64,000 nt of DNA from Alistipes sp. (GCA_022767745.1 JALENN010000007.1:62001-126000); one strand, 5' to 3'. Positions 43,678-53,515 are shown, counted from the stretch's first letter. A program made the numbers and translations. Notes: generated by a model not told the origin, from the letters alone.

Positions 43678-44403
43678 TTATTTTCCGGATTTTGTTTCAC
43701 ATTGTGACAACTTTTCGAGGAAAAAGTCGAGATCCATCGCCTCCTCGACCCTGAAGCCGCCGCTGCGCGTGCGTCGCAGCGCCGTCAGGTAGGCTCCGCT
43801 GCCGAGCTCCTCGCCTATCTCGGCGGCCAGTGAGCGGATGTAGGTGCCGCGGCTGCAGCGTACGCGTATGTCCATGTACGGCAGCTCGAAGCGTGTGAGT
43901 TCCATCTCGTATATGTTGATGAGCGACTTGCGCACGGGTGCCTCCTCGCCGGCGCGGGCCATCTCGTAGGCGCGCACGCCGTCGATCTTCTTGGCCGAGT
44001 ATATGGGCGGCATCTGCAGACGCTCGCCCGTGAGGCGTCGCAGTGCGTCGCAGGCAGCCTCGCGTGTGATGTGCTCGTAGGGATAGCGGCGGTCTATCGG
44101 GTGCTCCATGTCGAAGCTCGGGGTGGTGGCGCCCAGCTCCAGCGAGGCGGTGTACTCCTTCTCCTCGGCCTGGAACGTGTCGACCATCTTGGTGGCGCGG
44201 CCTATGCATATGACGAGTATGCCCGTGGCCAGGGGGTCGAGCGTGCCGGCGTGGCCTACCTTTATTTTCTTGTATCCCTTCTTGTTGAGCGCGAACTTGA
44301 TCTTGCGCACCACGTCGGCCGATGTCCAGTGCAGGGGCTTGTCGATGACGGCCACGTAGCCTTCGGTGAAGTCTATGCCGCAGAGGTCGGTGGTCTGTTC
44401 CAT
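43678..44403 (-). CDS. truB: tRNA pseudouridine-55 synthase
   Basis: The 241-residue protein has the catalytic Asp56 in VGHAGTLDPLATGILV, GYVAVIDKPLHWTSADVV and the later RVRCSRGTYIRSLAAEIGEEL. It modifies U55 in the T-loop of tRNAs. The C-terminal PUA extension of longer TruB is absent, as in many bacteria. It lies 10 bases after uppP. Confidence 0.97.
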   Translation of the reverse strand: MEQTTDLCGIDFTEGYVAVIDKPLHWTSADVVRKIKFALNKKGYKKIKVGHAGTLDPLATGILVICIGRATKMVDTFQAEEKEYTASLELGATTPSFDMEHPIDRRYPYEHITREAACDALRRLTGERLQMPPIYSAKKIDGVRAYEMARAGEEAPVRKSLINIYEMELTRFELPYMDIRVRCSRGTYIRSLAAEIGEELGSGAYLTALRRTRSGGFRVEEAMDLDFFLEKLSQCETKSGK

Positions 44404-44413
44404 GCGTTGCGGG

Positions 44414-45196
44414 TTATGCGAAAGATCCGATGAGAGCCACGGCGCCTACTATGGCGCAGTAGATGGCGAAGTATATCAGCTTGCCGCGCTTGACGATCTC
44501 GATCATGAACTTGCAGGCGGCGCAGCCTACGAGGAACGAGGCGAGGAATCCGGCCACGAGGGGCAGGGTCTCGACCCCGCCGCCGAAATCACCCTTCATC
44601 AGGTCGAGCAGCGCGTTGCTCAGGATCGGGGGCAGCACCATGAGGAACGAGAACTGGGCCATCGACTCCTTGCGGTTGCCGAGCAGCAGTCCCGTGGCTA
44701 TGGTCGAACCCGAGCGCGAGAGTCCGGGCATCGTGGCGGCGGCCTGCGCCAGGCCGATGATGAAGGCGTCGCGGTACGATATGGTCTCCTTGGCGCGGGG
44801 CTTGGCGTAGTATGCGAATGCGAGCAGTGCGGCTGTCAGCAGCAGCATGGCGCCCACGACGGTGAGCGAGGCGAAGGCGGCCTCGATGTAGTCGATGAAG
44901 CAGAGGCCCACGATGCCGACGGGTATCATCGAGATGACGATCTTCAGCACGTAGCGCTGGTCGTCGTTGAAGGTGCGTGAGAAGAGTCCCGTAAAGAGCT
45001 GTCTGATCGTGCCCCACAGCACGACGATGGTGCTGAGGACGGTGGCTACGTGCAGCGAGAGGTCGAACGTGACGTTGTCCTGCATCTCGATGCCGAGCAG
45101 CTCCTTGGCTATCTGCAGGTGGCCGCTGCTCGATACGGGCAGAAACTCGGTGAGGCCCTGAACCGCACCGAGGAGGATGGCTTCGATTACTGACAT
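44414..45196 (-). CDS. uppP: Undecaprenyl-diphosphate phosphatase (BacA)
   Basis: The 260-residue membrane protein shows both signature regions: [20 protein letters not shown] near the N-terminus and [18 protein letters not shown] in the middle, within about eight membrane segments. It recycles undecaprenyl diphosphate to the monophosphate lipid carrier for cell wall synthesis. It is followed directly by truB and preceded by DUF3098. Confidence 0.96.
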   Translation of the reverse strand: MSVIEAILLGAVQGLTEFLPVSSSGHLQIAKELLGIEMQDNVTFDLSLHVATVLSTIVVLWGTIRQLFTGLFSRTFNDDQRYVLKIVISMIPVGIVGLCFIDYIEAAFASLTVVGAMLLLTAALLAFAYYAKPRAKETISYRDAFIIGLAQAAATMPGLSRSGSTIATGLLLGNRKESMAQFSFLMVLPPILSNALLDLMKGDFGGGVETLPLVAGFLASFLVGCAACKFMIEIVKRGKLIYFAIYCAIVGAVALIGSFA

Positions 45197-45314
45197 GTTG
45201 TTTTTCTATGGGGTTTGTTCATTCCTGTGATTCATGAGGGGGTGTGCGCAGCCCGTACGGAGTGCGGTGCGCCGGGTTGGGTGCGTGCCGCGTGGCACGA
45301 GGACGGGCGTGGCG

Positions 45315-45587
45315 TCAGAAACGCTTGAGCAGGGCGTATATCTCGAATGCGAAGCCTCCGACGACGAGGATGGGGGCGAGCGTTATGCGGCGCCACGAGA
45401 ACATGGCGTAGTTGAACTCGTCGGGCGAGTCGCTGCCGCCGCCGCACATGAGCACCATACCTATTATTATGACGACGAATCCCGCCAGCAGGAGGATATA
45501 GTTCTTCATCGTGACGGGCATCTGCTCGTCGTGCTTGTCCGAAGCGGAGTTGAATCTGGTACGCAGTTTTTCGATGGCGTTTTTCAT
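45315..45587 (-). CDS. DUF3098 small membrane protein
   Basis: The 90-residue protein starts at the ATG at 45587 (MKNAIEKLRTRFNSASDKHD). It has two membrane segments (about 32-52, NYILLLAGFVVIIIGMVLMC, and about 68-86, LAPILVVGGFAFEIYALL) joined by GGGSDSPDEFNYAMFSWRR, the family's recognisable core. Function is unknown. In related genomes I recall ftsX directly upstream; here ftsX is 7.9 kb away, past the SusCD locus. Confidence 0.85.
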   Translation of the reverse strand: MKNAIEKLRTRFNSASDKHDEQMPVTMKNYILLLAGFVVIIIGMVLMCGGGSDSPDEFNYAMFSWRRITLAPILVVGGFAFEIYALLKRF

Positions 45588-45651
45588 GTTGTCTTTATCG
45601 CTATGGCGTTGTCGTGTATGGTCGGTCGGGTATGCAGACCGCTGCAATTTG

Positions 45652-45682
45652 CAAAGATACGCATTATGTGCGAAATACGCAA
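45652..45682 (-). promoter_or_regulatory. Promoter of the DUF3098-uppP-truB-queA unit
   Basis: On the minus strand TTG (45682-45680), 20 bases, then TATCTTTG (45659-45652). Thus the unit does not depend on transcription from ftsX. Confidence 0.72.
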
Positions 45683-45952
45683 GCGCGCTTTTTGCGGCGA
45701 CGTCGCGCTGATACGCTTACGGGCCTCTGCAGGCCGCCCGCATGCAGTTGGATGCGGTTTCGCCGTGAAAGCGGGAGAGATGCCGCGTGCGCGTTTTTTA
45801 TATAAATGGTAACGGTTTGTGCCCCAGCTCCGGGCGGCGGCTTTCATGCCGACAGCCGGGGCTTCGTGTTGCGGCTTTGAGAAAAGCGCAATTTTGTTGA
45901 TTAATGTTTGATTAAAATTCACGCTTTGTTTCGAATATTGAAAAATGTTGCT

Positions 45953-45960
45953 TAATTTTG
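45953..45960 (+). promoter_or_regulatory. -7 element for the SusCD locus
   Basis: TAATTTTG, about 55 bases before susC, in a strongly A/T-rich stretch. The -33 match is weak, as would fit a regulated promoter. Confidence 0.55.
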
Positions 45961-46014
45961 ATGGGATTTGGAAAAAACCTTTTTAACATTTTTTATTAAC
46001 CTAACCTAATCTCT

Positions 46015-49000
46015 ATGAGAAAAATCTTCTATTATGGTTGTCTTTCTCTACTGTGGGGTGTTGTGATAATTCCCCCCCCCTATGCGCATGGCGCTGAAAA
46101 AGAAAGGGTAAGAGAGAGCAGGAAGTATGTTGAAGCCGTTCAGCAACAGAAGAAGCGCGTCAACATACGTGTGCTGGATGCAAGCAACGACATGCCGTTG
46201 GCCGGTGCCACCATCATGATCAAGGGTACCACGACGGGTGTCATGACTGATCCCGACGGTACGTTCGGAGGGCTCTCGGTCAAGGAGACCGATGTGCTGG
46301 AGGTCTCTTACGTGGGTTACATCGCTCAGGAGGTGGCCGTTAAGGGCAAGACCGATCTGGAGGTCAAGCTGGCCGTCGACGCAGGTGTGATCGAGGATGT
46401 CGTGGTCACCGGATTCACGACCCAGAAGAAGGAGTCTATCGTAGCCTCTATCGAGGCAGTCAATCCCAAGGAGCTGAAGGTGCCTTCGAGCAACTTCACC
46501 ACATCGCTGGCGGGACGTATCCCCGGCCTTATCTCTTATCAGCGCAGCGGTGAGCCCGGCCGCGACAACGCCGAGTTCTTCATCCGCGGTGTCACGACGT
46601 TCGGTTATGCGCAGAGCCCGCTTATCCTGCTCGACGGTTTCGAGGTTACGGCCGACGACCTGGCGGACGTCGAGCCCGACAACATCGAGAACTTCTCGAT
46701 TCTGAAGGATGCCACGGCAGCCGCCCTCTACGGTTCGAAGGGTGCAAACGGCGTTATCGCCGTCACCACCAAGCAGGGCCGCGAGGGTAAGCTCTCGGTG
46801 TCGTTCCGTCACGAGTCGAAGATTTCGATGCCGACGCAGCTGCCCGAGATGGTGGACGGTGTTACCTACATGCGCATGTTCAACGAGGCGCAGTACAACG
46901 ACAACCCGGTCATCTCGCCCCGCTACTCGGCCCAGAAGATACAGAATACGATCTCGGGCATCAACCCCATGATCTATCCCAACATCGACTGGTACAACGA
47001 GATGTTCAAGAAGCTCACCTACAACCAGCACTATACGCTCAATGCCAACGGTGGTGGTAAGGTTGCGCGTTACTACATGGCCGTTACCTACGACAAGGAT
47101 ACCGGTATCCTGCAGGAGAACCGCACCAACAACTTCAAGAACAACATCGACATCGACCGCTTCAACCTGATGGCCAAGGTCAACATCAACCTGACGCGCA
47201 CCACGCGAATGGAGGTCAACATGAACTCGGTGTTCGAGAACTATACGGGTCCCGTCGAGGATGCCACCACCATCTTCAACAACGTGATGAACGGTAACCC
47301 CGTCGAGTTCCCGATGATGTATGAGCCCGACGAGGAGTATGCCGGCGTGAAGCACATCCTGTTCGGTATCGACCCGTCGGGTTCGATGACCAACCCCTAT
47401 GCCCAGATGGTAAAGGGTTACAAGGACGGTTTCACCAACACGATCATCTCGCAGTTCACGGCCGAGCAGGATCTCGACTTCATAACCCGCGGCCTTATGT
47501 TCCGCGGTAAGGCGTCGATCGCCACCTACGGCTCATACGAGAGCAAGCGTTCGTACGACCCCTACCTCTACGCCCTGGAGAGCTACGACGAGCTGAACGA
47601 TACCTACACCCTTTCGCGTGTGCACGAGGGTACGGAGACGCTGGGTGATCCCGAAACGTCGCGTACTGCAACCAGCAAGACCTACTACGAGCTGGGCCTG
47701 CACTACAACCGCACCTTTAACGACAAGCACAACGTGGGTGCCGTCGTGATCTACACCCAGGAGGAGGACAAGAACACCAGCGGCGGCGCCACGATCCAGG
47801 CAACGCTGCCGGCACGTAACCAGGGTATCCGCGGACGTGTTACCTACTCGTACGACGGACGCTACATGTTCGAGGGCTCGCTTACGTACAACGGTTCGGA
47901 GAAGTTCGACCGCTCGAAGCGTTGGGGTCTCTTCCCCGCCATCGGTGTTGGTTACATGATGTCGGGCGAGAAGTTCTGGGAGCCTCTGCGCGAGGTGCTG
48001 CCCACCTTCAAGCTCAAGTATTCGTGGGGCCGCGTGGGTAACGACGAGATCGCCAGCGCCACCGACCGTTTCTTCTTCCTGTCGGATATCGCCTTCGGCG
48101 GTGCGGGTTACCGCTGGGGTAAGACCTTCACCAACCAGTTCGGCGGCTTCTCGATCAACCGCTACGCCAACCCCAACATCCAGTGGGAGATCTCGGAGAA
48201 GCAGAACGTAGGTATCGAGATGAACCTGCTGCACTTCGCCGACATCCAGGTCGAGTACTTCACCGAGTACCGTTCGCGCATCTACATGGAGCGTCAGAAC
48301 CTGCCCCCCTCGATGGGTATGAGCGCCAACGTGTACGGCAACCTCGGCGAGGTTAAGTCGAACGGTATCGACGCCTCGGTCGATATCAAGCACAGCTTCA
48401 ACAAGGACCTCTATGTTACGGGCCGCTTCAACTTCACCTACGCACACGGCGAGCTGGTCGTAGCGTCGGAGCCCGAGTACAAGTACCCGTGGCGTACGAA
48501 GGTGGGTCACCCCGTTAACCAGGCCTTCGGTTATGTTGCCGAGCGTCTGTTCATCGACGCCGACGACGTTGCCAACTCGCCCACGCAGAGCTGGGGTACG
48601 ACGCAGGCCGGTGATATCAAGTACAAGGATATCAACAACGACGGTCAGATCACGGACGACGACCAGGTGCCCCTGGGTTACCCGACCACGCCCGAGATCA
48701 ACTACGGTTTCGGTCTGTCGGTAGGCTGGAAGGGCTTCGACCTGTCGGCCTTCTTCCAGGGTCAGGACCGTGTGTCGTTCTTCATCAACGCCGGTTCGAT
48801 CTCACCCTTCGTAGGCTACAAGAATGCCATGCAGATCATCGCCGACGACCACTGGAGCCCCGACAATCCGGTATCGGATGCTTTCTGGCCCCGTCTGTCG
48901 GCAACGAACAATGCCAACAACACGCAGCAGTCTACGTGGTGGATCCGCAACGGTGCCATCCTGCGTATGAAGACGCTCGAGTTCGGATATTCACTCAGCG

Positions 49001-49167
49001 ACCGTCTGCTGAAGAAGACCCCGCTGCAGAGCTGCAGAGTTTACTTCTCGGGTCTTAACCTCTTCAAGATCTCGAAATTCGACCTGTGGGATCCCGAGAT
49101 GGGTACCAACGGTTTGGGTTATCCGTTGCAGCGAGTTTTCAGTTTGGGCCTTCAGATCACTTTCTAA
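46015..49167 (+). CDS. SusC/RagA family TonB-linked outer-membrane transporter
   Basis: The 1050-residue protein has a signal region (MRKIFYYGCLSLLWGVVIIP), a CarboxypepD_reg-like domain (about 42-122, VNIRVLDASNDMPLAGATIM, LEVSYVGYIAQEV), a TonB box-plug region (VIEDVVVTGFTTQKKESI, AEFFIRGV, PLILLDGFEV, ATAALYGSKGANGVIAVTT) and a barrel that ends LGLQITF. With SusD it imports glycans or glycopeptides across the outer membrane. Nine C in a row (46072-46080) lie in the signal-peptide codons (PPP), a possible slippage site. Three lipoprotein genes follow in the same direction. Confidence 0.95.
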   Translation: MRKIFYYGCLSLLWGVVIIPPPYAHGAEKERVRESRKYVEAVQQQKKRVNIRVLDASNDMPLAGATIMIKGTTTGVMTDPDGTFGGLSVKETDVLEVSYVGYIAQEVAVKGKTDLEVKLAVDAGVIEDVVVTGFTTQKKESIVASIEAVNPKELKVPSSNFTTSLAGRIPGLISYQRSGEPGRDNAEFFIRGVTTFGYAQSPLILLDGFEVTADDLADVEPDNIENFSILKDATAAALYGSKGANGVIAVTTKQGREGKLSVSFRHESKISMPTQLPEMVDGVTYMRMFNEAQYNDNPVISPRYSAQKIQNTISGINPMIYPNIDWYNEMFKKLTYNQHYTLNANGGGKVARYYMAVTYDKDTGILQENRTNNFKNNIDIDRFNLMAKVNINLTRTTRMEVNMNSVFENYTGPVEDATTIFNNVMNGNPVEFPMMYEPDEEYAGVKHILFGIDPSGSMTNPYAQMVKGYKDGFTNTIISQFTAEQDLDFITRGLMFRGKASIATYGSYESKRSYDPYLYALESYDELNDTYTLSRVHEGTETLGDPETSRTATSKTYYELGLHYNRTFNDKHNVGAVVIYTQEEDKNTSGGATIQATLPARNQGIRGRVTYSYDGRYMFEGSLTYNGSEKFDRSKRWGLFPAIGVGYMMSGEKFWEPLREVLPTFKLKYSWGRVGNDEIASATDRFFFLSDIAFGGAGYRWGKTFTNQFGGFSINRYANPNIQWEISEKQNVGIEMNLLHFADIQVEYFTEYRSRIYMERQNLPPSMGMSANVYGNLGEVKSNGIDASVDIKHSFNKDLYVTGRFNFTYAHGELVVASEPEYKYPWRTKVGHPVNQAFGYVAERLFIDADDVANSPTQSWGTTQAGDIKYKDINNDGQITDDDQVPLGYPTTPEINYGFGLSVGWKGFDLSAFFQGQDRVSFFINAGSISPFVGYKNAMQIIADDHWSPDNPVSDAFWPRLSATNNANNTQQSTWWIRNGAILRMKTLEFGYSLSDRLLKKTPLQSCRVYFSGLNLFKISKFDLWDPEMGTNGLGYPLQRVFSLGLQITF

Positions 49168-49179
49168 ATCACGAGACAC

Positions 49180-51150
49180 ATGAAAAGATATTTCAAAACA
49201 ACGATATTGGCGGTATTGGCCTCTGCGGCGATGGCCGGATGCAACTACCTCGATATAGTACCCGACAATACAGTCGAACTGTCGAACCTGTTCGAAACCA
49301 AGGAGAAGGCCTACAACGCACTGGCCGACTGCTACTCTTACATGCCCGATATCGAGGGTGTCCACCAGTCGATGGCGCTTGCCGGTGACGAGTGGGTGGC
49401 ACGTCTTGATTCGGAGGTGGCCGGCAACAGAGGCTATACCCGAGGTTCGAAGCTCATGCGAGACTGGAACAATGCGGCCGATCCCATCCTGGGATTCTGG
49501 TCGGGTGCCGGCGGCGCAAAGGACCTCTACGAGGGTATCCGTATATGCAACATCTTCCTCAACGGTCTGGGTGACATACCCAACATGCAGGAGGAGGAGC
49601 GTATCGACTGGATGTCGCAGGTGAAGGTACTCAAGGCATACTACCACTTCTACCTGTTGCGTCTCTACGGCCCCATCATCATAGCCGACAAGAACTACGA
49701 GCCCTATGACGATATCAATCTGATCCGTCAGGAGCGCAAGCCCGTTGAGGAGTGCTTCCAGTACATCCTGGGCCTTATCGATGGCGTGCTCTACGATGAG
49801 AACGGCAACGAGAAGGAGGACCTCTACAACTCGCGAAGCGAGATTTTCCTTGGCCAGATCGACCGCGTTATAGCCAAGGCGCTCAAGGCCAAGATCCTGC
49901 TCTACCGCGCCAGCCCCTTCTTCAACGGCAACAGCGAGTTCTACAGCAACTTCAAGAATGCCGCCGGCGAGCACTACTTCCCGCAGACCTACGACAAGGA
50001 GAAGTGGAAGGAGGCTCTGGATGCTGTCGAGATAGCAATCAAGGCAGCCGAGGACCAGGGCAAGAGCCTCTATGAGTTCAAGGGCCAGGTCAAGTTCTGG
50101 GATCAGGACGACTGGAACAAGTCGGAGATCATGAAGTACTGCTACAACAAGCGCTTTGCGATCAACGACCCGTGGAACAGCGAGCTTGTTTGGGGATACT
50201 CTAACATCTACTATACGTCATCGAGCAGCATCGCCGCTGCATCGAACCTGCGTGGCGACCCGGACGATCCCAACAACGCCGCATTCTCGTTCCAGTGGCT
50301 GGGAGCATCGTTCCGTGCGTCGGAGATGTTCTACACGCGTAACGGCGTGCCTGTTGATGAGGACAAGACCTTCGACTACGACCACCGTCTCGACATCACC
50401 ACCATTCCCGACGACACCTACCACCTGGGTTACATGCAGCCGGGCGAGAAGACCGTCAAGCTCTACCTGAACCGCGAGCCGCGATTCTATGCATGGATGG
50501 CAGTCGACCGTTGTATCTGGCGTGACTACGACACGCGCGTATATCCCATGATGCGCTACGGCGAGTGGCCGGGCGGCCGTAACAGCGGTAACGCTACGGA
50601 CTACTACTGGACGGGTATCGCCGTAAAGAAGTTCGTACACCCCGAGTCGCGCGGTGCCGCATGGCAGCGTGTGGTTAGCTTCCCCTATCCTCTGATCCGT
50701 CTGTCGGACCTCTACCTGATGTATGCCGAGTGCTACAACGAGTACTACGGTCCCGGCCAGCCGGTATACGACAAGCTCAATGCCGTTCGTGCACGTGCCG
50801 GTCTGCTCCGCCCGATAGAGGAGGTGTGGAACGATCCTTCGATCGTGAACACCGTGGGCAAGCACCTGACGCAGGACGGTCTGCGTGACATCATCCACAC
50901 GGAGCGCATGATCGAGCTCTCGTTCGAGGGTCAGAGCTTCTACGACATCTGCCGCTGGAAGCGCGGTGACGAGTTCTTCAACAAGTCGATCCAGGGCTGG
51001 AACGCTCCCGACGGCGCGACGGCCGAGAGCTTCTACCAGCTGACGACGTGGCAGCCCCGTACGTGGATCACGCCGAAGAGCTACCTGATGCCTATCCCCA
51101 GCGAGGAGATCAACAAGAATCCCAAGGTTGACCAGAATCCGGGATATTAG
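49180..51150 (+). CDS. RagB/SusD family nutrient-binding lipoprotein
   Basis: The 656-residue lipoprotein has its signal ending MAGC (Cys ~21) followed by NYLDIVPDNTVELSNLF, typical of SusD. TPR-like helices and signature parts include AYNALADCYSYMPDIEG, QVKVLKAYYHFYLLRLYGPI, RLSDLYLMYAECYNEYYG, AVRARAGL and IIHTERMIELSFEGQSFYDI. It forms the lid on SusC. It begins 12 bases after susC. Confidence 0.95.
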   Translation: MKRYFKTTILAVLASAAMAGCNYLDIVPDNTVELSNLFETKEKAYNALADCYSYMPDIEGVHQSMALAGDEWVARLDSEVAGNRGYTRGSKLMRDWNNAADPILGFWSGAGGAKDLYEGIRICNIFLNGLGDIPNMQEEERIDWMSQVKVLKAYYHFYLLRLYGPIIIADKNYEPYDDINLIRQERKPVEECFQYILGLIDGVLYDENGNEKEDLYNSRSEIFLGQIDRVIAKALKAKILLYRASPFFNGNSEFYSNFKNAAGEHYFPQTYDKEKWKEALDAVEIAIKAAEDQGKSLYEFKGQVKFWDQDDWNKSEIMKYCYNKRFAINDPWNSELVWGYSNIYYTSSSSIAAASNLRGDPDDPNNAAFSFQWLGASFRASEMFYTRNGVPVDEDKTFDYDHRLDITTIPDDTYHLGYMQPGEKTVKLYLNREPRFYAWMAVDRCIWRDYDTRVYPMMRYGEWPGGRNSGNATDYYWTGIAVKKFVHPESRGAAWQRVVSFPYPLIRLSDLYLMYAECYNEYYGPGQPVYDKLNAVRARAGLLRPIEEVWNDPSIVNTVGKHLTQDGLRDIIHTERMIELSFEGQSFYDICRWKRGDEFFNKSIQGWNAPDGATAESFYQLTTWQPRTWITPKSYLMPIPSEEINKNPKVDQNPGY

Positions 51151-51185
51151 TTTAACGGTAAAACAGAGATTGAAAAGTTATTGTT

Positions 51186-52460
51186 ATGAAAGCCAAATAT
51201 CATATAGTTATCTTGGCGGCCCTGTTTGCCGCAGGCTTTATGGGCTGCAAGACCGAGAGCGAGGGTACGCGGGATACGGTTCCGCCCGGAATGCTTTCGA
51301 ACGTGGTGTTCACGCCCGTCAACGGCGGCGGATATTTCCGCTACACGATCCCCGAGGACGAGGATTACCTCTATGCACGTGCCGAGTATGAGACCGATGC
51401 CGGCCAGACCATCTCGCGTACGAGTTCGGTCTACTGTGACAGCCTGATGATTTCGGGCCTTGGCGAGGTGCGCCCCTATGAGGTACGCCTCTACGCAGTG
51501 GACAACAGCGCCAACGAGTCTGACCCCGTCGTGGTCAACGTCACGCCGCTGGAGCCCAACGTTACGGCCATCGCCAGCACGCTGAATATCTACCCGGGTT
51601 TCTCGGCGCTGGTGATCACGCTTGAGAACCCTCTCGAGGAGGCTGTCGACATCTATGTCAACATCAAGACCGAGGACGGCCGCGAGGCGTTGAAGGTCTA
51701 TTCGTCGAACCTGGCCGAGGACCGCATCTTCATCAACCAGCTGGAGGCGATTCCCTATACCGTTTCGGCCTATATCAAGGACCGCTACGGCAATACCACC
51801 GAGACGATGGACTTCGGTACGATGACTCCGCTGGAGGACTACGAACTCTCGAAGGATCAGTTCACCTTCCTGCGCGACCAGCTCCTCTATGGCAGCAACT
51901 GGGACTACAGTGAGCCTCAGTGGGAGGATCAGCACCCCTACGAGGAGTATATGCCCATGTACACCAAGGACAGCATGAAGAATGCCAAGGAGACCAACTA
52001 CGAGGGTAACATAGCCAAGTTCTGGGACGGTATGTATGACGAGGACGTACAGTACTCGCTCAACTACTTCCACTCGGGCGTAAACTATCCCTTCTCGTAC
52101 TTCATCGACCTGGGCCGCGAGGTATGCATCAGCCGTCTGCGCATATGGCAGCGTAACCAGTACCAGTGGGCTGCATATTCGGTCAAGACGTTCCACATCT
52201 ACATCAGCAACGACCCCGATCCGTCGGACGGTATCCTCGACGACTGGGAGTATGTGGGCGAGTACACTCTCAACAAGCCCGCAGGCGAAGCCGAGGCCAA
52301 GCTCGAGTTCACCGAGGGCAGCGAGTTCTGGGTATATCCCGACGACCCGCAGTTCACGCGTCCGTTCCGCTACCTGCGTTTCAAGGCGGTGAAGGATTTT
52401 GCCAACGGAACCATCGGCTGTATGTCGGAGATAACGCTTTACGGTAAAGAGGCTAACTAA
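51186..52460 (+). CDS. Lipoprotein with DUF4959, DUF5126 and DUF5000 domains
   Basis: The 424-residue lipoprotein (signal ending FMGC, Cys ~20) has an N-terminal Ig-like DUF4959 part (about 30-120, DTVPPGMLSNVVFTPVNGG), a middle DUF5126-like part (about 125-215) and a C-terminal DUF5000 domain of F5/8-type-C shape (about 260-420, YFIDLGREVCISRLRIWQRN, YLRFKAVKDFANG, MSEITLYG). DUF5000 resembles discoidin-like glycan-binding domains. It is likely a surface binding accessory for the SusCD pair; substrate unknown. Confidence 0.85.
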   Translation: MKAKYHIVILAALFAAGFMGCKTESEGTRDTVPPGMLSNVVFTPVNGGGYFRYTIPEDEDYLYARAEYETDAGQTISRTSSVYCDSLMISGLGEVRPYEVRLYAVDNSANESDPVVVNVTPLEPNVTAIASTLNIYPGFSALVITLENPLEEAVDIYVNIKTEDGREALKVYSSNLAEDRIFINQLEAIPYTVSAYIKDRYGNTTETMDFGTMTPLEDYELSKDQFTFLRDQLLYGSNWDYSEPQWEDQHPYEEYMPMYTKDSMKNAKETNYEGNIAKFWDGMYDEDVQYSLNYFHSGVNYPFSYFIDLGREVCISRLRIWQRNQYQWAAYSVKTFHIYISNDPDPSDGILDDWEYVGEYTLNKPAGEAEAKLEFTEGSEFWVYPDDPQFTRPFRYLRFKAVKDFANGTIGCMSEITLYGKEAN

Positions 52461-52472
52461 AAAATATCAAGT

Positions 52473-53219
52473 ATGAAACGTATTGAATTGGTATTATGCG
52501 TTTTGTTGCTGGCGCTCGGAGTCTCATCGTGCAGCAACATGGATGAATTGTACAAGGACTATCTTACGGGATCGATATATTCGGGCAAGGTTTCGGATCT
52601 CAAGGCTACGGCCGGCAACCAGCGCGTGCTGTTGCAGTGGACCAACCCTGTTGACCAGATATCGAAGCGTATAAAGGTGGTTTACGGCGAGACCGAAGAG
52701 GTCATCGAGACCGAGGAGCTTGTCGACGAACTCTATATCGACGACCTTACGATGGCTTCGTATGAATTCAAGGTCTATACGATGGATGCCCACGGCAACC
52801 TCTCTATCCCGACGTCTATCACCAAGAGCATCTTCACCTCGTCGATGATCGAGGGTATCGACCATCCCCGCTGCACGGCTACGCAGCAGGAGGACGGTAA
52901 GTATACCATCCGCTTCATCGGTGTCTCGGGCGCCATGGCCATGTTCGGCGGCGATTTCGAGTTCACCATCACGGGTGACGGCTTCACCTACTCGGACAGC
53001 TACACCGTCGAGGTGGACTATTCCGAGTTGAAGAGCAATATCCTCGACCTGGAGTTTGAGGATGTGGTGATCCCGAGCGGACGTGACTACACGGTCAGCT
53101 ACAAGCTTTCGGTATTCCCCGCCTCGCTGAAGGACAAGACCACTACCGGTGTGATCAACTACACCGAGGTGTCGATGGATAAAGCGGAGATTTCGGGCGA
53201 TGCTACGCTCAACCTCTGA
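52473..53219 (+). CDS. DUF4998 lipoprotein
   Basis: The 248-residue lipoprotein (signal ending GVSSC, Cys ~20) starts SNMDELYKDYLTGSIYSGKV and continues with a fibronectin-like DUF4998 part (VSDLKATAGNQRVLLQWTNP, ETEELVDELYIDDLTMASYEF). It recurs beside DUF5000 lipoproteins in Bacteroidetes SusCD loci. It is the last gene of the locus and begins 12 bases after the preceding gene. Function is unknown. Confidence 0.82.
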   Translation: MKRIELVLCVLLLALGVSSCSNMDELYKDYLTGSIYSGKVSDLKATAGNQRVLLQWTNPVDQISKRIKVVYGETEEVIETEELVDELYIDDLTMASYEFKVYTMDAHGNLSIPTSITKSIFTSSMIEGIDHPRCTATQQEDGKYTIRFIGVSGAMAMFGGDFEFTITGDGFTYSDSYTVEVDYSELKSNILDLEFEDVVIPSGRDYTVSYKLSVFPASLKDKTTTGVINYTEVSMDKAEISGDATLNL

Positions 53220-53237
53220 TGTTAGGTTTGTTTTCGG

Positions 53238-53272
53238 AGTCCGCGTCCCTTATGGGGCGCGGGCTTTTTTTT
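53238..53272 (+). terminator. Terminator after the SusCD locus
   Basis: An imperfect 12-base-pair stem AGTCCGCGTCCC / GGGGCGCGGGCT with a 4-base loop is followed by eight T. Confidence 0.88.
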
Positions 53273-53421
53273 GTCCTCGGGGCCGGACTGTAAGTGTACA
53301 TGTTCGCTGCCGGACATCCGGTGTGTTGTGTGCATGCGGCTGTGTCGGAGCGGTGTAGGGAGGAGGGGTCTCCTGTTGCCGCTGTGAATGGGCGGACGGA
53401 CTTGTGAATGCAATAAAGACA

Positions 53422-53458
53422 ACGGCGGCGTATCGGAATTTACCCGATACGCCGCCGT
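53422..53458 (-). terminator. Hairpin after ftsX, probable terminator
   Basis: A perfect 15-base-pair stem ACGGCGGCGTATCGG / CCGATACGCCGCCGT with a 7-base loop lies 58 bases past the ftsX stop. The minus-strand tail TGTCTTTATT is only moderately T-rich. Confidence 0.7.
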
Positions 53459-53515
53459 GGCGTCTGTATGTGGGAGCAGGCCGTGCCGCCCGTTTGCGGA
53501 GAGGCCTGCGCCGGA

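Larger units (their letters stand above)
45588..46014. other. Divergent intergenic region between DUF3098 and susC
   Basis: This 427-base region holds the minus-strand promoter of DUF3098-uppP-truB-queA and the plus-strand -7 element of susC. Between them I see only a GC-rich imperfect hairpin (about 45820-45865, GCCCC...GGGGC), and no reading frame, direct repeat or integrase-type site. Confidence 0.6.
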
